Assembly (NCBI RefSeq): GCF_018294505.1
Contig: NC_057812.1
Coordinates: 64,250,494 to 64,314,493 of the forward strand
DNA length: 64,000 nucleotides
DNA from: Triticum aestivum
Taxonomy: Eukaryota; Streptophyta; Magnoliopsida; Poales; Poaceae
Direction of reading: 5' to 3'
Positions 10,602 to 21,236 of the stretch are shown here, in pieces. Within the stretch, counting starts at the first letter, position 1; each line of letters begins with the position of its first letter. A program made the position numbers and the translations under genes. The notes under the pieces are model-generated. The model had not been told where the DNA came from and searched no databases. It worked only from the letters and a program-made list of their open reading frames with translations.

Positions 10602-11047
10602 ATGGTTTTGGTATCCGCCCCCGTCGGCCCTCGTCCTGTCTATGATTCGGATGTGGTATATATATTATCTTTATAACTATTGGTTCATTTATTGTTTATG
10701 AAAATTATGCCGACCAACGTGACATAGATTTTATTTATGTAGGATGTATGTGAATCGGAAATGCCAACCGACCCTATTGTAGAGAGGTTAAATTTAGTTG
10801 AAGAAGAAAACAATTTGTTGAAGGAAAAAATAAAAAAATTGAGGAGGAGAAGATGATATTGGAGTTGCATGTTGCGGATGTCGTCGATGATCACAAGATC
10901 AAGATGGATGCAATGCGCTTGAAGATTAGAAAGATTAGAAAATATGCCATTCATACCGAGGCTTGGTATCATTATGCCGTTGGATCAATTGTTACCTTGG
11001 TTGCGATTATGATCGCATTTGTTTTCGCATTGAAATGTTTTACATAG
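10602..11047 (+). pseudogene. CACTA accessory coiled-coil membrane protein, frameshifted copy
   Basis: Exon 1, 10602-10655 (18 codons, MVLVSAPVGPRP..), ends at a GT donor; exon 2, 10743-11047, follows an AG acceptor. The protein has a leucine/glutamate/lysine heptad region (ERLNLVEEENNLLKEK), a basic helix (RLKIRKIRKYAIH) and a C-terminal hydrophobic span (GSIVTLVAIMIAFVFALK), so it looks like a tail-anchored coiled-coil protein. One base is missing in the A run near 10828-10837 relative to the intact copy in CACTA-B (exon 2 is 305 against 306 nt), which shifts the frame to a TGA. Its function is unknown. It lies upstream of the transposase in both elements. Confidence 0.75.
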
Positions 11048-11184
11048 TTTCAATGTATGGTTTAATTAATTAGATGCTCTGGAGAGCTATATGTTGTTAG
11101 ATGAGAACTATGTATGCACTTTGGTTTTAATGTGATGATGAACTTCTATTAATTTGGACACTTAATTATATATAATGCACGCAG

Positions 11185-14100
11185 ATGAACCGGCAATGGA
11201 TGTACGGTGACAGACACACCTGCGAGTACATTAAGGGCGTGCATGAGTTTCTCGATGCGGCTGAGGCAAACAAGCAGAATGGTTTTATGTGTTGTCCATG
11301 CACTGAATGTGGGAATACGAGGTCTTACTCTAACCGGAAAATCCTTCACTCCCACCTGCTTTACAAGGGTTTCATGCCACACTATAATGTTTGGACGAGG
11401 CACGGAGAAATAGGGGTTATGATGGAAGACGGCGAAGAAGAAGAGTACGATGACAACTATGTGCCCCCTGAATACGGTGATGCTGCAACGGGGGGAGCTG
11501 GTGAAGATCAAGAGGAACCAGACGATGTGCCCAATGATGCTGCAACGGGTGAAGCTGCTGAAGATCAAGAGGAACCAGACGATGTGCCCGATGATGATGA
11601 TCTCCGCCGGGTCATTGTCGATGCAAGGACGCAATGCGAAAGTCAAAAGGAGAAGCTGAAGTTCGATCGCATGTTAGAGGATCACAAAAAAGGGTTGTAC
11701 CCCAATTGCGAAGATGGCAACACAAAGCTCGGTACCGTACTGGAATTGCTGCAGTGGAAGGCAGAGAATGCTGTGGCTGACAAAGGATTTGAGAAGCTAC
11801 TGAAAATATTGAAGAAGAAGCTTCCAAAGGATAACGAATTGCCCGACAGTACATACGCAGCAAAGAAGGTTGTATGCCCTCTAGGATTGGAGGTGGAGAA
11901 GATACATGCATGCCCTAATGACTGCATCCTCTACCGCGGTGCATACAAGGATCTGAACGCATGCCCGGTATGCGGTGCATTGCGGTATAAGATCAGACGA
12001 GATGACCCTGGTGATGTTGACGGCGAGCCCCCCAGGAAGAGGGTTCCTGCGAAGGTGATGTGGTATGCTCCTATAATACCACGGTTGAAACGTCTGTTCA
12101 GAAACGAAGAGCATGCCAAGTTGATGCGATGGCACAGTGAGAACCGAAAGAAAGATGGGAAGTTGAGAGCACCCGCTGACGGGTCGCAGTGGAGAAAAAT
12201 CGAGAGAAAGTACTGGGATGAGTTTGCAAAGGACCCAAGGAATGTATGGTTTGCTTTAAGCGCGGATGGCATTAATCCTTTCGGGGAGCAGAGCAGCAAT
12301 CACAGCACCTGGCCCGTGACTCTATGTATGTATAACCTTCCTCCTTGGATGTGCATGAAGCGGAAGTTCATTATGATGCCAGTTCTCATCCAAGGCCCTA
12401 AGCAACCCGGCAACGACATTGATGTGTACCTAAGGCCATTAGTTGAAGAACTTTTACAGCTGTGGAATGGAAACGGTGTACGTACGTGGGATGAGCACAG
12501 ACAGGAGGAATTTAACCTTAAGGCGTTGCTGTTCGTGACCATCAACGATTGGCCCGCTCTCAGTAACCTTTCAGGACAGACAAACAAAGGATACCACGCA
12601 TGCACGCACTGTTTAGATGACACTGAAAGTATATACCTGGACAAATGCAGGAAGAATGTGTACCTGGGCCATCGTCGATTTCTTCCGACCAACCATCAAT
12701 GTCGAAAGAAAGGCAAGCATTTCAAAGGCGAGGCAGATCACCGGAAGAAGCCCGCCATGCGTACCGGTGATCACGTACTTGCTATGGTCAATGATTTACA
12801 CGTAATCTTTGGAAAGGGTCCCGGTGGACTAGCTGTTCCGAATGACGCTGAGGGACACGCACCCATGTGGAAGAAGAAATCTATATTTTGGGACCTACCC
12901 TACTGGAAAGACCTAGAGGTCCGCTCTTCAATCGACGTGATGCACGTGACGAAGAACCTTTGCGTGAACCTGCTAGGCTTCTTGGGCGTGTATGGGAAGA
13001 CAAAAGATACACCTGAGGCACGGGAGGACCTGCAACGTTTGCACGAAAAAGACGGCATGCCTCCGAAGCAGTATAAAGGTCCTGCCAGCTACGCTCTTAC
13101 GAAAGAAGAGAAAGAAATCTTCTTTGAATGCCTGCTCAGTATGAAGGTCACGACTGGCTTCTCGTCGAATATAAAGGGAATAATAAATATGCCAGAGAAA
13201 AAGTTTCAGAACCTAAAGTCTCATGACTGCCACGTGATTATGACGCAACTGCTTCCGGTTGCATTGAGGGGGCTTCTACCGGAAAACGTCCGATTAGCCA
13301 TTGTGAAGCTATGTGCATTCCTCAATGCAATCTCTCAGAAGGTGATCGATCCAGAAATCGTACCAAGGCTAAGGAGTGATGTGGCGCAATGTCTTGTCAG
13401 TTTCGAGCTGGTGTTCCCACCATCCTTCTTCAATATCATGACGCACGTCCTAGTTCATCTAGTCGACGAGATTGTCATCCTGGGGCCCGTATTTCTACAC
13501 AATATGTTCCCCTTTGAGAGGTTCATGGGAGTCCTAAAGAAATATGTCCGTAACCGCGCTAGGCCAGAAGGAAGCATCTCCATGGGCCATCAAACAGAGG
13601 ATGTTATCGGGTTTTGTGTTGACTTCATTCCTGGCCTTAAGAAGATAGGTCTCCCTAAATCGCGGTATGAGGGGAGACTGACTGGAAAAGGCACTCTTGG
13701 AAGTGACTCAATAATATGCAGGGACGGATATTCTTGGTCTCAAGCACACTACACAGTTCTACAGAACTCTACCTTGGTGACCCCGTATGTCGATGAACAC
13801 AAGAACAGTCTGCGCTCCAAACACCCGGAGCAGTGCGACGACTGGATTACATGTGAACACATCAGGACTTTCAGCAGTTGGTTGGAAACACGTCTCAGAG
13901 GTGACAACACTGTTTGTGATGAGTTGTACTTGTTGTCCAGGGGACCATCTTTGACTGTATTGACTTACAAAGGATACGAGATAAATGGGAATACATTTTA
14001 CACGATCGCCCAAGATCAAAAGAGCACCAACCAAAACAGCGGTGTCCGCTTTGATGCAGCAACCGAGAGCGGAAAGGACACATATTATGGTTACATAGTG

Positions 14101-14550
14101 GACATATGGGAACTTGACTACGGACCTGATTTTAAGGTCCCTTTGTTTAAGTGCAAATGGGTCAATCTGTCAGGCGGCGGGGTACAGGTAGACCCACAGT
14201 ACGGAATGACAACAGTGGATCTGAAAAATCTTGGGTACACTGACGAACCGTTCGTCCTAGCCAATGATGTGGCACAGGTTATCTATGTGAAGGACATGTC
14301 TACCAAACCGAGAAAAAGAAAAGATAAGGAAGCGAATACATCATACGATGAGCCAAAGCGCCACATAGTTCTTTCAGGAAAAAGGGACATCCTGGGAGTG
14401 GACGGCAAGACAGACATGTCTGAAGATTATGAAAAGTTTCATGAAATTCCTCCCTTCAATGTCAAGGCTGACCCAAGCATCCTGATAAACGATGAAGATT
14501 ATCCATGGTTACGGCGCAATAAGCAAATGACACAAGCGAAGAAAAAGTGA
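11185..14550 (+). CDS. TNP2-type CACTA transposase, intact
   Basis: 1121 codons without a stop. The ATG follows a possible CAG acceptor (11182-11184). Order of parts: N-terminal transposase-associated domain with a CCPCTEC cysteine cluster (residues 1-76), an acidic linker (80-140), the Transposase_21 domain (about 300-510, with LSADGINPFG at 358-367, NLPPW at 384-388, LIQGPKQPGNDIDVYL at 401-416 and TINDWPALSNLSG at 452-464), DUF4218 (about 665-790, FPPSFFNIMTHVLVHL), and DUF4216 near 965-1040. D361 and D455 are candidate catalytic aspartates. The lysine-rich tail is a plausible nuclear signal. The enzyme would bind and cut element ends in the nucleus. Length and domain order match complete family members, and no disabling change was seen. 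CACTA-B carries a dead homologue. Confidence 0.95.
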   Translation: MNRQWMYGDRHTCEYIKGVHEFLDAAEANKQNGFMCCPCTECGNTRSYSNRKILHSHLLYKGFMPHYNVWTRHGEIGVMMEDGEEEEYDDNYVPPEYGDAATGGAGEDQEEPDDVPNDAATGEAAEDQEEPDDVPDDDDLRRVIVDARTQCESQKEKLKFDRMLEDHKKGLYPNCEDGNTKLGTVLELLQWKAENAVADKGFEKLLKILKKKLPKDNELPDSTYAAKKVVCPLGLEVEKIHACPNDCILYRGAYKDLNACPVCGALRYKIRRDDPGDVDGEPPRKRVPAKVMWYAPIIPRLKRLFRNEEHAKLMRWHSENRKKDGKLRAPADGSQWRKIERKYWDEFAKDPRNVWFALSADGINPFGEQSSNHSTWPVTLCMYNLPPWMCMKRKFIMMPVLIQGPKQPGNDIDVYLRPLVEELLQLWNGNGVRTWDEHRQEEFNLKALLFVTINDWPALSNLSGQTNKGYHACTHCLDDTESIYLDKCRKNVYLGHRRFLPTNHQCRKKGKHFKGEADHRKKPAMRTGDHVLAMVNDLHVIFGKGPGGLAVPNDAEGHAPMWKKKSIFWDLPYWKDLEVRSSIDVMHVTKNLCVNLLGFLGVYGKTKDTPEAREDLQRLHEKDGMPPKQYKGPASYALTKEEKEIFFECLLSMKVTTGFSSNIKGIINMPEKKFQNLKSHDCHVIMTQLLPVALRGLLPENVRLAIVKLCAFLNAISQKVIDPEIVPRLRSDVAQCLVSFELVFPPSFFNIMTHVLVHLVDEIVILGPVFLHNMFPFERFMGVLKKYVRNRARPEGSISMGHQTEDVIGFCVDFIPGLKKIGLPKSRYEGRLTGKGTLGSDSIICRDGYSWSQAHYTVLQNSTLVTPYVDEHKNSLRSKHPEQCDDWITCEHIRTFSSWLETRLRGDNTVCDELYLLSRGPSLTVLTYKGYEINGNTFYTIAQDQKSTNQNSGVRFDAATESGKDTYYGYIVDIWELDYGPDFKVPLFKCKWVNLSGGGVQVDPQYGMTTVDLKNLGYTDEPFVLANDVAQVIYVKDMSTKPRKRKDKEANTSYDEPKRHIVLSGKRDILGVDGKTDMSEDYEKFHEIPPFNVKADPSILINDEDYPWLRRNKQMTQAKKK

Positions 14551-14590
14551 AGACTTTCTCCCGCAACTATTATGATGATACCATGCCAAC

Positions 14591-15808
14591 TTTGTAACAG
14601 ATGATCTTTCGTCCGAAACCCTGATACTTCGAAAGAGATTGTCCGTTTTGTACACGAAGTGCATCCAGTTTTTGCCGTAACCATCTCAACTTTGTTGCAC
14701 ATGCTATGTGGGTGAAATGATGATACCATGCCAACTTTCAACCTTTTCGGAGTTCATTTGAAATGCTTTTCAATTTCAGGGTCTTATAGCTCAAAAAAAT
14801 CAGTAAATGCATGAAAAATAACAAATGAAGTCAGAAAGGGTTGAAAATTGATGATGTGGCTTTGAATGGTGCATTTTGAACACAGAAAAAATATGGAGTT
14901 CAAATAAGTTCAAGAAAATGAAATCCCTTTGTAACAGATGATCTTTCGTCCGAAACCCTGATACTTCGAAAGAGATTGTCCGTTTTGTACACGAAGTGCA
15001 TCCAGTTTTTGCCGTAACCATCTCAACTTTGTTGCACATGCTATGTGGGTGAAATGATGATACCATGCCAACTTTCAACCTTTTCGGAGTTCATTTGAAA
15101 TGCTTTTCAATTTCAGGGTCTTATAGCTCAAAAAAATCAGTAAATGCATGAAAAATAACAAATGAAGTCAGAAAGGGTTGAAAATTGATGATGTGGCTTT
15201 GAATGGTGCATTTTGAACACAGAAAAAATATGGAGTTCAAATAAGTTCAAGAAAATGAAATCCCTTTGTAACAGATGATCTTTCGTCCGAAACCCTGATA
15301 CTTCGAAAGAGATTGTCCGTTTTGTACACGAAGTGCATCCAGTTTTTGCCGTAACCATCTCAACTTTGTTGCACATGCTATGTGGGTGAAATGATGATAC
15401 CATGCCAACTTTCAACCTTTTCGGAGTTCATTTGAAATGCTTTTCAATTTCAGGGTCTTATAGCTCAAAAAAATCAGTAAATGCATGAAAAATAACAAAT
15501 GAAGTCAGAAAGGGTTGAAAATTGATGATGTGTCTTTGAATGGTGCATTTTGAACACAGAAAAAATATGGAGTTCAAATAAGTTCAAGAAAATGAAATCC
15601 CTTTGTAACAGATGATCTTTCGTCCGAAACCCTGATACTTCGAAAGAGATTGTCCGTTTTGTACACGAAGTGCATCCAGTTTTTGCCGTAACCATCTCAA
15701 CTTTGTTGCACATGCTATGTGGGTGAAATGATGATACCATGCCAACTTTCAACCTTTTCGGAGTTCATTTGAAATGCTTTTCAATTTCAGGGTCTTATAG
15801 CTCAAAAA
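14591..15808. repeat. 337-bp tandem array, about 3.6 copies
   Basis: Copies start at 14591, 14928, 15265 and 15602, exactly 337 bp apart. They look nearly identical; one visible change is GTGGCTTTG to GTGTCTTTG near 15531. Identical 92-codon minus-strand ORFs in each copy are by-products. Single diverged relatives of the same module lie at 32966-33290 (CACTA-D, same orientation) and 59455-59670 (CACTA-B, inverted). The array lies just 3' of the transposase gene. Confidence 0.95.
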
Positions 15809-16480
15809 AGCAAAAGGAATCAACTAAAAAGTTTTTATAAACCTCTAGTATTTTTGAAACTAAACTTATATAAAATTTATGCAACTTAAATTCAGAAAGT
15901 ATTTTTTGTTCAACACATTAATAGCAAAAAGAATTTAATAGCAAAAAATAACAAAATTTGTTTTTGATTAAAACAGATATTAAAAATAACCTAAAATTAC
16001 CAAATAGAGTATAATGATAAAACACTGTAATATTAAGTAGCAGGAAAAAGAATCACTCAAAAATCTAACTTCATAGTAAAGTTATTCATAAACTAGTGAT
16101 TCACATACATTTTAAAACTATAAGTATTTAGTACAAATAAAAAATAAAAAGCAAAAAATAAAACAAAAGAAGAAACAAAAAAATTCAAATTTTAAAACTA
16201 ATGGCACTAACAGAAAGTTTATAATTTTTGTGACCTAAAAGCAAAAAGAAATCACTAAAAAACTATAAGTATTTAGTACAAATAAAAAAAGCAAAAAAGA
16301 AAACAAAAGAAGAAAACAAAAAAATCAAATTTTAAAACTAATGGCACTAACAGAAAGTTTATAATTTTTGTGACCTAAAAGCAAAAAGAAATCACTAAAA
16401 ACTATAAGTATTTAGTACAAATAAAAAAATAAAAAGCAAAAAAGAAAACAAAAGAAGAAAACAAAAAAATGCCACCTACT
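15809..16480. repeat. AT-rich region with a 140-bp tandem repeat
   Basis: The unit starting AACTATAAGTATTTAGTAC occurs at 16117, 16261 and 16400 (spacing 144 and 139 bp), with runs of AAAAGCAAAAA. There is no coding potential. A similar AT-rich stretch follows the transposase of CACTA-B (59680-59970). Confidence 0.85.
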
Positions 16481-16489
16481 AGGCCTCCA

Positions 16490-16961
16490 CGGCCTGAATA
16501 CGACTAGAAACCCTTACATGGGCCAGGATTCAGGCCCGCAGAAGGCCCAGCAGGCCCAACAGGCATAGCAGTGCACAGATTAGGCCCGTAAGCCTGCAAT
16601 AGAGAGGAGCTCGAGAGGGATGTGGCAGCGAGGCTTATAAACCACTCCGAGCCCCTCTCAACTAGCGAGGTGGGACTAAACTTACGACCGCACCGCGCCA
16701 GCACATGGCGTTTGGTCCCGGTTGGTAGCACCAACCGGGACTAAAGGGGTGCATTGGTACCGGTTCATAACACCAACCTGGATGAATGCCCCCCTTTAGT
16801 CCCGGTTGGTGTGACCAACCGGGACCAAACGCCTCTGCTTCCCGCCCTTTGGGCTGCCGAAAAGAGGCCTTTGGTCCAGGTTGGTAGCACCAACCGGGAC
16901 CATAGGTGCCCATTCGCCCCGGTTCGTGCGACGAACCGGGACCATAGGTCCGCCTATATAA
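16490..16961 (+). promoter_or_regulatory. Internal palindrome array and TATA box before ORF2
   Basis: A conserved block containing GCTTATAAACCACTCCG and GCGAGGTGGGACTAAAC (about 16635-16681) is followed by palindromes of GGTCCCGGTTGGT and ACCAACCGGGACTAAAG (16710-16945) and then TATATAA at 16955-16961. The same order (block, palindromes, TATA, GC-rich leader, gene) occurs in CACTA-B before ORF2 and, inverted, in CACTA-D before its minus-strand gene. This is read as the promoter of ORF2. Confidence 0.6.
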
Positions 16962-16979
16962 GCCCACACTTGCGAAAAT

Positions 16980-17450
16980 TTCACCAACTGCTCCATTCCC
17001 CATCGCCGACGCCGCCAGGTTGCTCTTCCTCCTCGTCGCCGTCGCCGCGCCCTGCCCCATCCCCGCATGCTTGCCGTCGCCGCGCCCTACCCCGTCGCCG
17101 TCGCCGCGCCCTGTAGCTGTCGTCGTCGTCGCGCCCTCCTGCCCGTCGCCGGCCGCCCTGCCCCGAGCCCGCTGCCGTCCGCCCTGCCCCGAGCCCCGCC
17201 TCTTCGTCCCCGTCGCCGTGTGCCGCCCCGAGCCCGCCGCCGTCCCCGTCGCCATGTGCCACCCCGAGCCTGTCGTCCCCGTCACCGCGTGCCGCGCGCC
17301 CCGTGCACGCTGTCCCCGTCGCCGGCATCCCCGAGCCCGCCGTCCTCCTTCCCGTCGCTGGCCTCCTCTCCCTGTCACCGCCTGCCCCCAATGAGATCCC
17401 CCATTTACCATCCCCTCGCCGACGACGCCACCCATTGCCGCCGCTGCTCT
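16980..17450 (+). other. GC-rich leader with GTCGCCGCG-type repeats
   Basis: Low-complexity Ala/Pro/Arg-coding sequence open in several frames on both strands, downstream of the TATA box. It is probably the 5' leader or first exon of the ORF2 transcript; the ORFs are not credible proteins. Equivalent leaders lie at 60420-60715 (B) and 32395-31950 minus (D). 17450-17930 downstream is AT-rich with ATGTATGT runs and no gene. Confidence 0.5.
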
Positions 17451-17934
17451 CTGTTTACATGCAAAAGTTACATTTTTAGAAAATCATCTATATATGTTCA
17501 TATATGCAAAAGTTTTATATGAATGTGTCTATATGTATGTTCATGGAAAATAATTTTGCTCGATGATCTTTTTGTTCACGATTTTCATATAATTTTTTTC
17601 ATGTATGTATGAATGTCGATATGAATTGTACCTATGATGTTTTTTTATTCATAGATGAATATGTATGTGGCTATGTATGTGTATGTGGCTATGTGAATAT
17701 GCAAAGAAGAGGAGATGAAGAAGATGATATATTTTCTTATTCGTGGGTGTGTCGAGAGGGTCGTCGATAACTTTACTGCATTTTAGGTTATTTTCATTTT
17801 AGGTCATTTTAGGTCGTGGGTGTGTCGAGAGGGCGGCCGAGGGGTCGAGGGTTGTCGAACATGAGAGGGGGGGTGATAGATGATGATGAGGGGGGGAGGG
17901 GGGACGTCGGACATTCATGAGAGAGGCGGGAAGA

Positions 17935-19075
17935 AGGGGAAGAAGAGGGAGAAGAAGAGGAGAGGAAGTATTCTCCTCTATTCTTTCCTCTCTTCTTTTT
18001 TTCTTCTTCTTCAGATATGTATTAGTTTTTTATTTAGGTTGTTAATTAGTAGATATTAATTTTGTTCATATATGTATGGATGCATGTGATATGTATGTAT
18101 GTATCGGGTATGTCGTTGTCGATATACCCCCTACGTGATAACTTCGACATGAGGGTGTCGAGAGGGGGTCTAGGGTCTTCTCCTCTATTCTTTCTTCTCC
18201 TCTTTTTTTTCTTCTTCTTCCTCTTTTTTTATCGGGAACGAGGGTCGTCGAGGGTCGCCGAGCGGTAGAGGAAACCCTTAATAGCAAGTATCGTCGGTGT
18301 GAGATACATGTGGCCGTCGGTGTCGGACACTACATCCACGTCCCACAAGTGATGCGGGCTTCGACGCCCATGTCACTTGTGGGACGTGGATGTAGTGTCC
18401 GACACCGACGGCCACATGTATCTCACTCCCACGATACTTGCTATTTAGGGTTTCCACTACCGTTCGGTGACCCTGACCCTCGACGACCCTCGTTTCCGAT
18501 AAAATAAAGAGGAAGAAGAAGAAAAAAAAGAGAAGAAGAGAAGAAGAAGAAAAAAAAGAGAAGAAGAAAGAGGAAGAAGAAGAAAAAAAAGAGATGTATC
18601 TCTTTTTTTTCTTCTTCTTCCTCTTTCTTCTCCTCTTTTTTTCTTCTTCTTCCTCTTCTTCTCTTTTTTTCTTCTTCTTCCTCTTTATTTATCGGAAACG
18701 AGGGTCGTCGAGGGTCAGGGTCGCCGAGCGGTAGAGGAAACCCTAAATAGCAAGTATCGTCGGTGTGAGATACATGTGGTCGTCGGTGTCGGACAATACA
18801 TCGACGTCCCACAAGTGACGCGGGCTTCGACGCCCACGTCACTTGTGGGACGTGGATGTAGTGTTCGACACCGACGGCCACATGTATCTCACACCCACGA
18901 TACTTGCTATTTAGGGTTTCCTCTACCGCTCAGTGACCCTCGACGACCCTCGTTCCCGATAAAAAAAAAGAGGAAGAAGAAGAAAAAAAGCGGAGAAGAA
19001 AGAATAGAGGAGTTCTTACTCCTCTATTCTTTCTTCTCCTCTTTTTTTCTTCTTCCTATTCTTTTTTTATCCTTG
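17935..19075. repeat. Alternating long inverted repeats (hairpin array)
   Basis: Two long palindromes centred near 18362 and 18826 have arms of at least 80 bp, and imperfectly over 150 bp. They share AATAGCAAGTATCG, GTCGGTGTCGGACA and CACGTCCCACAAGTGA, mirrored as complements after the centre GGGCTTCGACGCCC. Between and beside them, purine tracts (AAGAAGAAGAAAAAA) face pyrimidine tracts (TTTTTTCTTCTTC) around centres near 17970, 18598 and 19018. The whole forms tandem units of about 464 bp. Matching ORFs on opposite strands are a by-product of the inverted repeats. It lies in the 5' region of ORF2. Confidence 0.9.
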
Positions 19076-19082
19076 AAGCATT

Positions 19083-19155
19083 GTCGAGGCCACCCCAAAC
19101 CCTAGAGAAGCAGCGTCGAGGCCACCCCAAACCCTAGAGAAGCAGCGTCGAGGCC
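19083..19155. repeat. 32-bp direct repeat
   Basis: GTCGAGGCCACCCC followed by AAACCCTAGAGAAGCAGC occurs twice in tandem plus a partial third copy, just upstream of ORF2 exon 1. Confidence 0.85.
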
Positions 19156-19502
19156 ACTAATTGATATTAGTTCTATGTTTGCCACTAATATATCCATCTG
19201 TCATGTTTGAATAATAATTGCCATGTTGTCAATATTTGTAGAAACTATGGACACCGCCCGAGACGAAGTACAAGAAGAGTTGTTGGGGGACATAATCGCA
19301 CGAGGAAGTGATGCCGTCGTCTCGTTGTTTCTCAACGACACCGATCGTCTGGAAGCAGCTGGTTATGATTATTATGGCTCCGGTGATCTAATGCCGGTGC
19401 AAGGAGACCGTGAGGACGGCTCCGGTGACCCAATGCCGGTGCAAGAAGGAGACCGTGATGACGTCTCCGGTGACCGAACCGAGTCCGGCCAGGTATATAT
19501 AT

Positions 19503-21236
19503 TGTTGGAAATATGCCCTAGAGGCAATAATAAAAGCATTATTATTATATTTCCTTGTTCATGATGATTGTCTTTATTCATGCTATAATTGTATTATCCG
19601 GAAATCGTAATACATGTGTGAATAATAGACACCAACATGTCCCTAGTAAGCCTCTAGTTGACTAGCTCGTTGATCAACAGATAGTCATGATTTCCTGACT
19701 ATGGACATTGGATGTCATTGATAACGAGATCACATCATTAGGATAATGATGTGATGGACAAGACCCAATCCTAAACATATCACAAGATCGTTTAGTTTGT
19801 TTGCTAGAGTTTTTCCAATGTCAAGTATCTTTTCCTTTGACCATGAGATCGTGTAACTCCCGGATACCGTAGGAGTGCTTTGGGTGTACCAAACGTCACA
19901 ACGTAACTGGGTGACTATAAAGGTGCACTACAGGTATCTCCGAAATTGTCTGTTGGGTTGACATGGATCAAGACTGGGATTTGTCACTCCGTATGACGGA
20001 GAGGTATCACCGGGCCCACTCGGTAATGCATCATCATAATGAGCTCAAAGTGACAAAGTGTCTGGTCACGGGATCATGCATTACGGTACGTTTAAAGTGA
20101 CTTGCCGGTAACGAGATTGAACGAGGTATTGGGATACCGACGATCGAATCTCGGGCAAGTAACATACCGATTGACAATGGGAATTGCATACGTGGTTGCT
20201 TGAATCCTCGACATCGTGGTTCATCCGATGAGATCATCGAGGAGCATGTGCGAGCCAACATGGGTATCCAGATCCCGCTGTTGGTTATTGACCAGAGAGC
20301 GATCTCGGTCATGTCTACATGTCTCCCGAACCCGTAGGGTCTACACACTTAAGGTTCGGTGATGCTAGGGTTGTAGGGATATGTATATGCAGTAACCCGA
20401 ATGTTGTTCGGAGTTCCGGATGAGATCCCGGACATCACGAGTAGTTACGGAATGGTCCGGAGGTAAAGATTTATATATGGGAAGTCCTGTTTCGGGCATC
20501 GGGACAAGTTTCGGGGTTATCGGTATTGTACCGGGACCACCAGAAGGGTCCCGGGGGTCCACCGGGTGGGGCCACCTGTCCCGGGGGGCCACATGGGCTG
20601 TAGGGGGTGCACCTTGGCCTACATGGTCCAAGGGCACCAGCCCCAAGAGGCCCATGCGCCTAGGGTTTCAAGGGAGGAAGAGTCCTAGGAGGGGAAGGCA
20701 CCTCCTAGGTGCCTTGGGAGGAGGGATTCCTCCCCCTTGGCCGCACCCCCCTAGGAGATTGGATCTCCTAGGGCCGGCGCCCCCCTTCCCCTTGGCCCTC
20801 CTATATATAGTGGGGTTACGAGGGCTTTTCATCCACGCCTTTGGTTGCCTCCTTCTCCCTCTCCAACACCTCCTCCTCCTCCATAGCGCTTGGCGAAGCC
20901 CTGCCGGAGTACTACAGCTCCATCAACACCACGCCGTCGTGCTGCTGCTGGTGCCATCTCCCTCAACCTCTCCTCTGCCCTTGCTGGATCAAGAAGGAGG
21001 AGACGTGGCTGTTCCGTACGTGTGTTGAACGCGGAGGTGCCGTCCGTTCGGTGCTAAGATCTCCGGTGATTTGGATCACGTCGTGTACGACTACCTCATC
21101 CCCGTTCTTTGAATGCTTCTGCTCGCGATCTACAAAGGTATGTAGATGCATCCGATCACTCGTTGCTAGATGAACTCATAGATGGATCTTGGTGAAACCG
21201 TAGGAAAATTTTTGTTTTCTACAACGTTCCCCATCA
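19503..21236 (+). repeat. 5' LTR of the Copia element
   Basis: 1734 bp, TG..CA ends. A TATA box CTATATATAG lies at 20801-20810. Comparison by eye with the 3' LTR shows at least 20 substitutions, so the insertion is not very recent. Confidence 0.95.

Noticed and set aside
14499..15752. Four near-identical 80-92 codon minus-strand ORFs
   Set aside because: They repeat only because the 337-bp non-coding module is tandem; no domain and no start context.
16662..17522. Long Arg/Gly/Ala-rich ORFs on both strands
   Set aside because: GC-rich GTCGCC low-complexity leader, open in most frames.
18310..19105. Three similar ORFs (18310 plus, 18881 minus, 18776 plus)
   Set aside because: They are the same inverted-repeat arm read on alternating strands, not a gene family.
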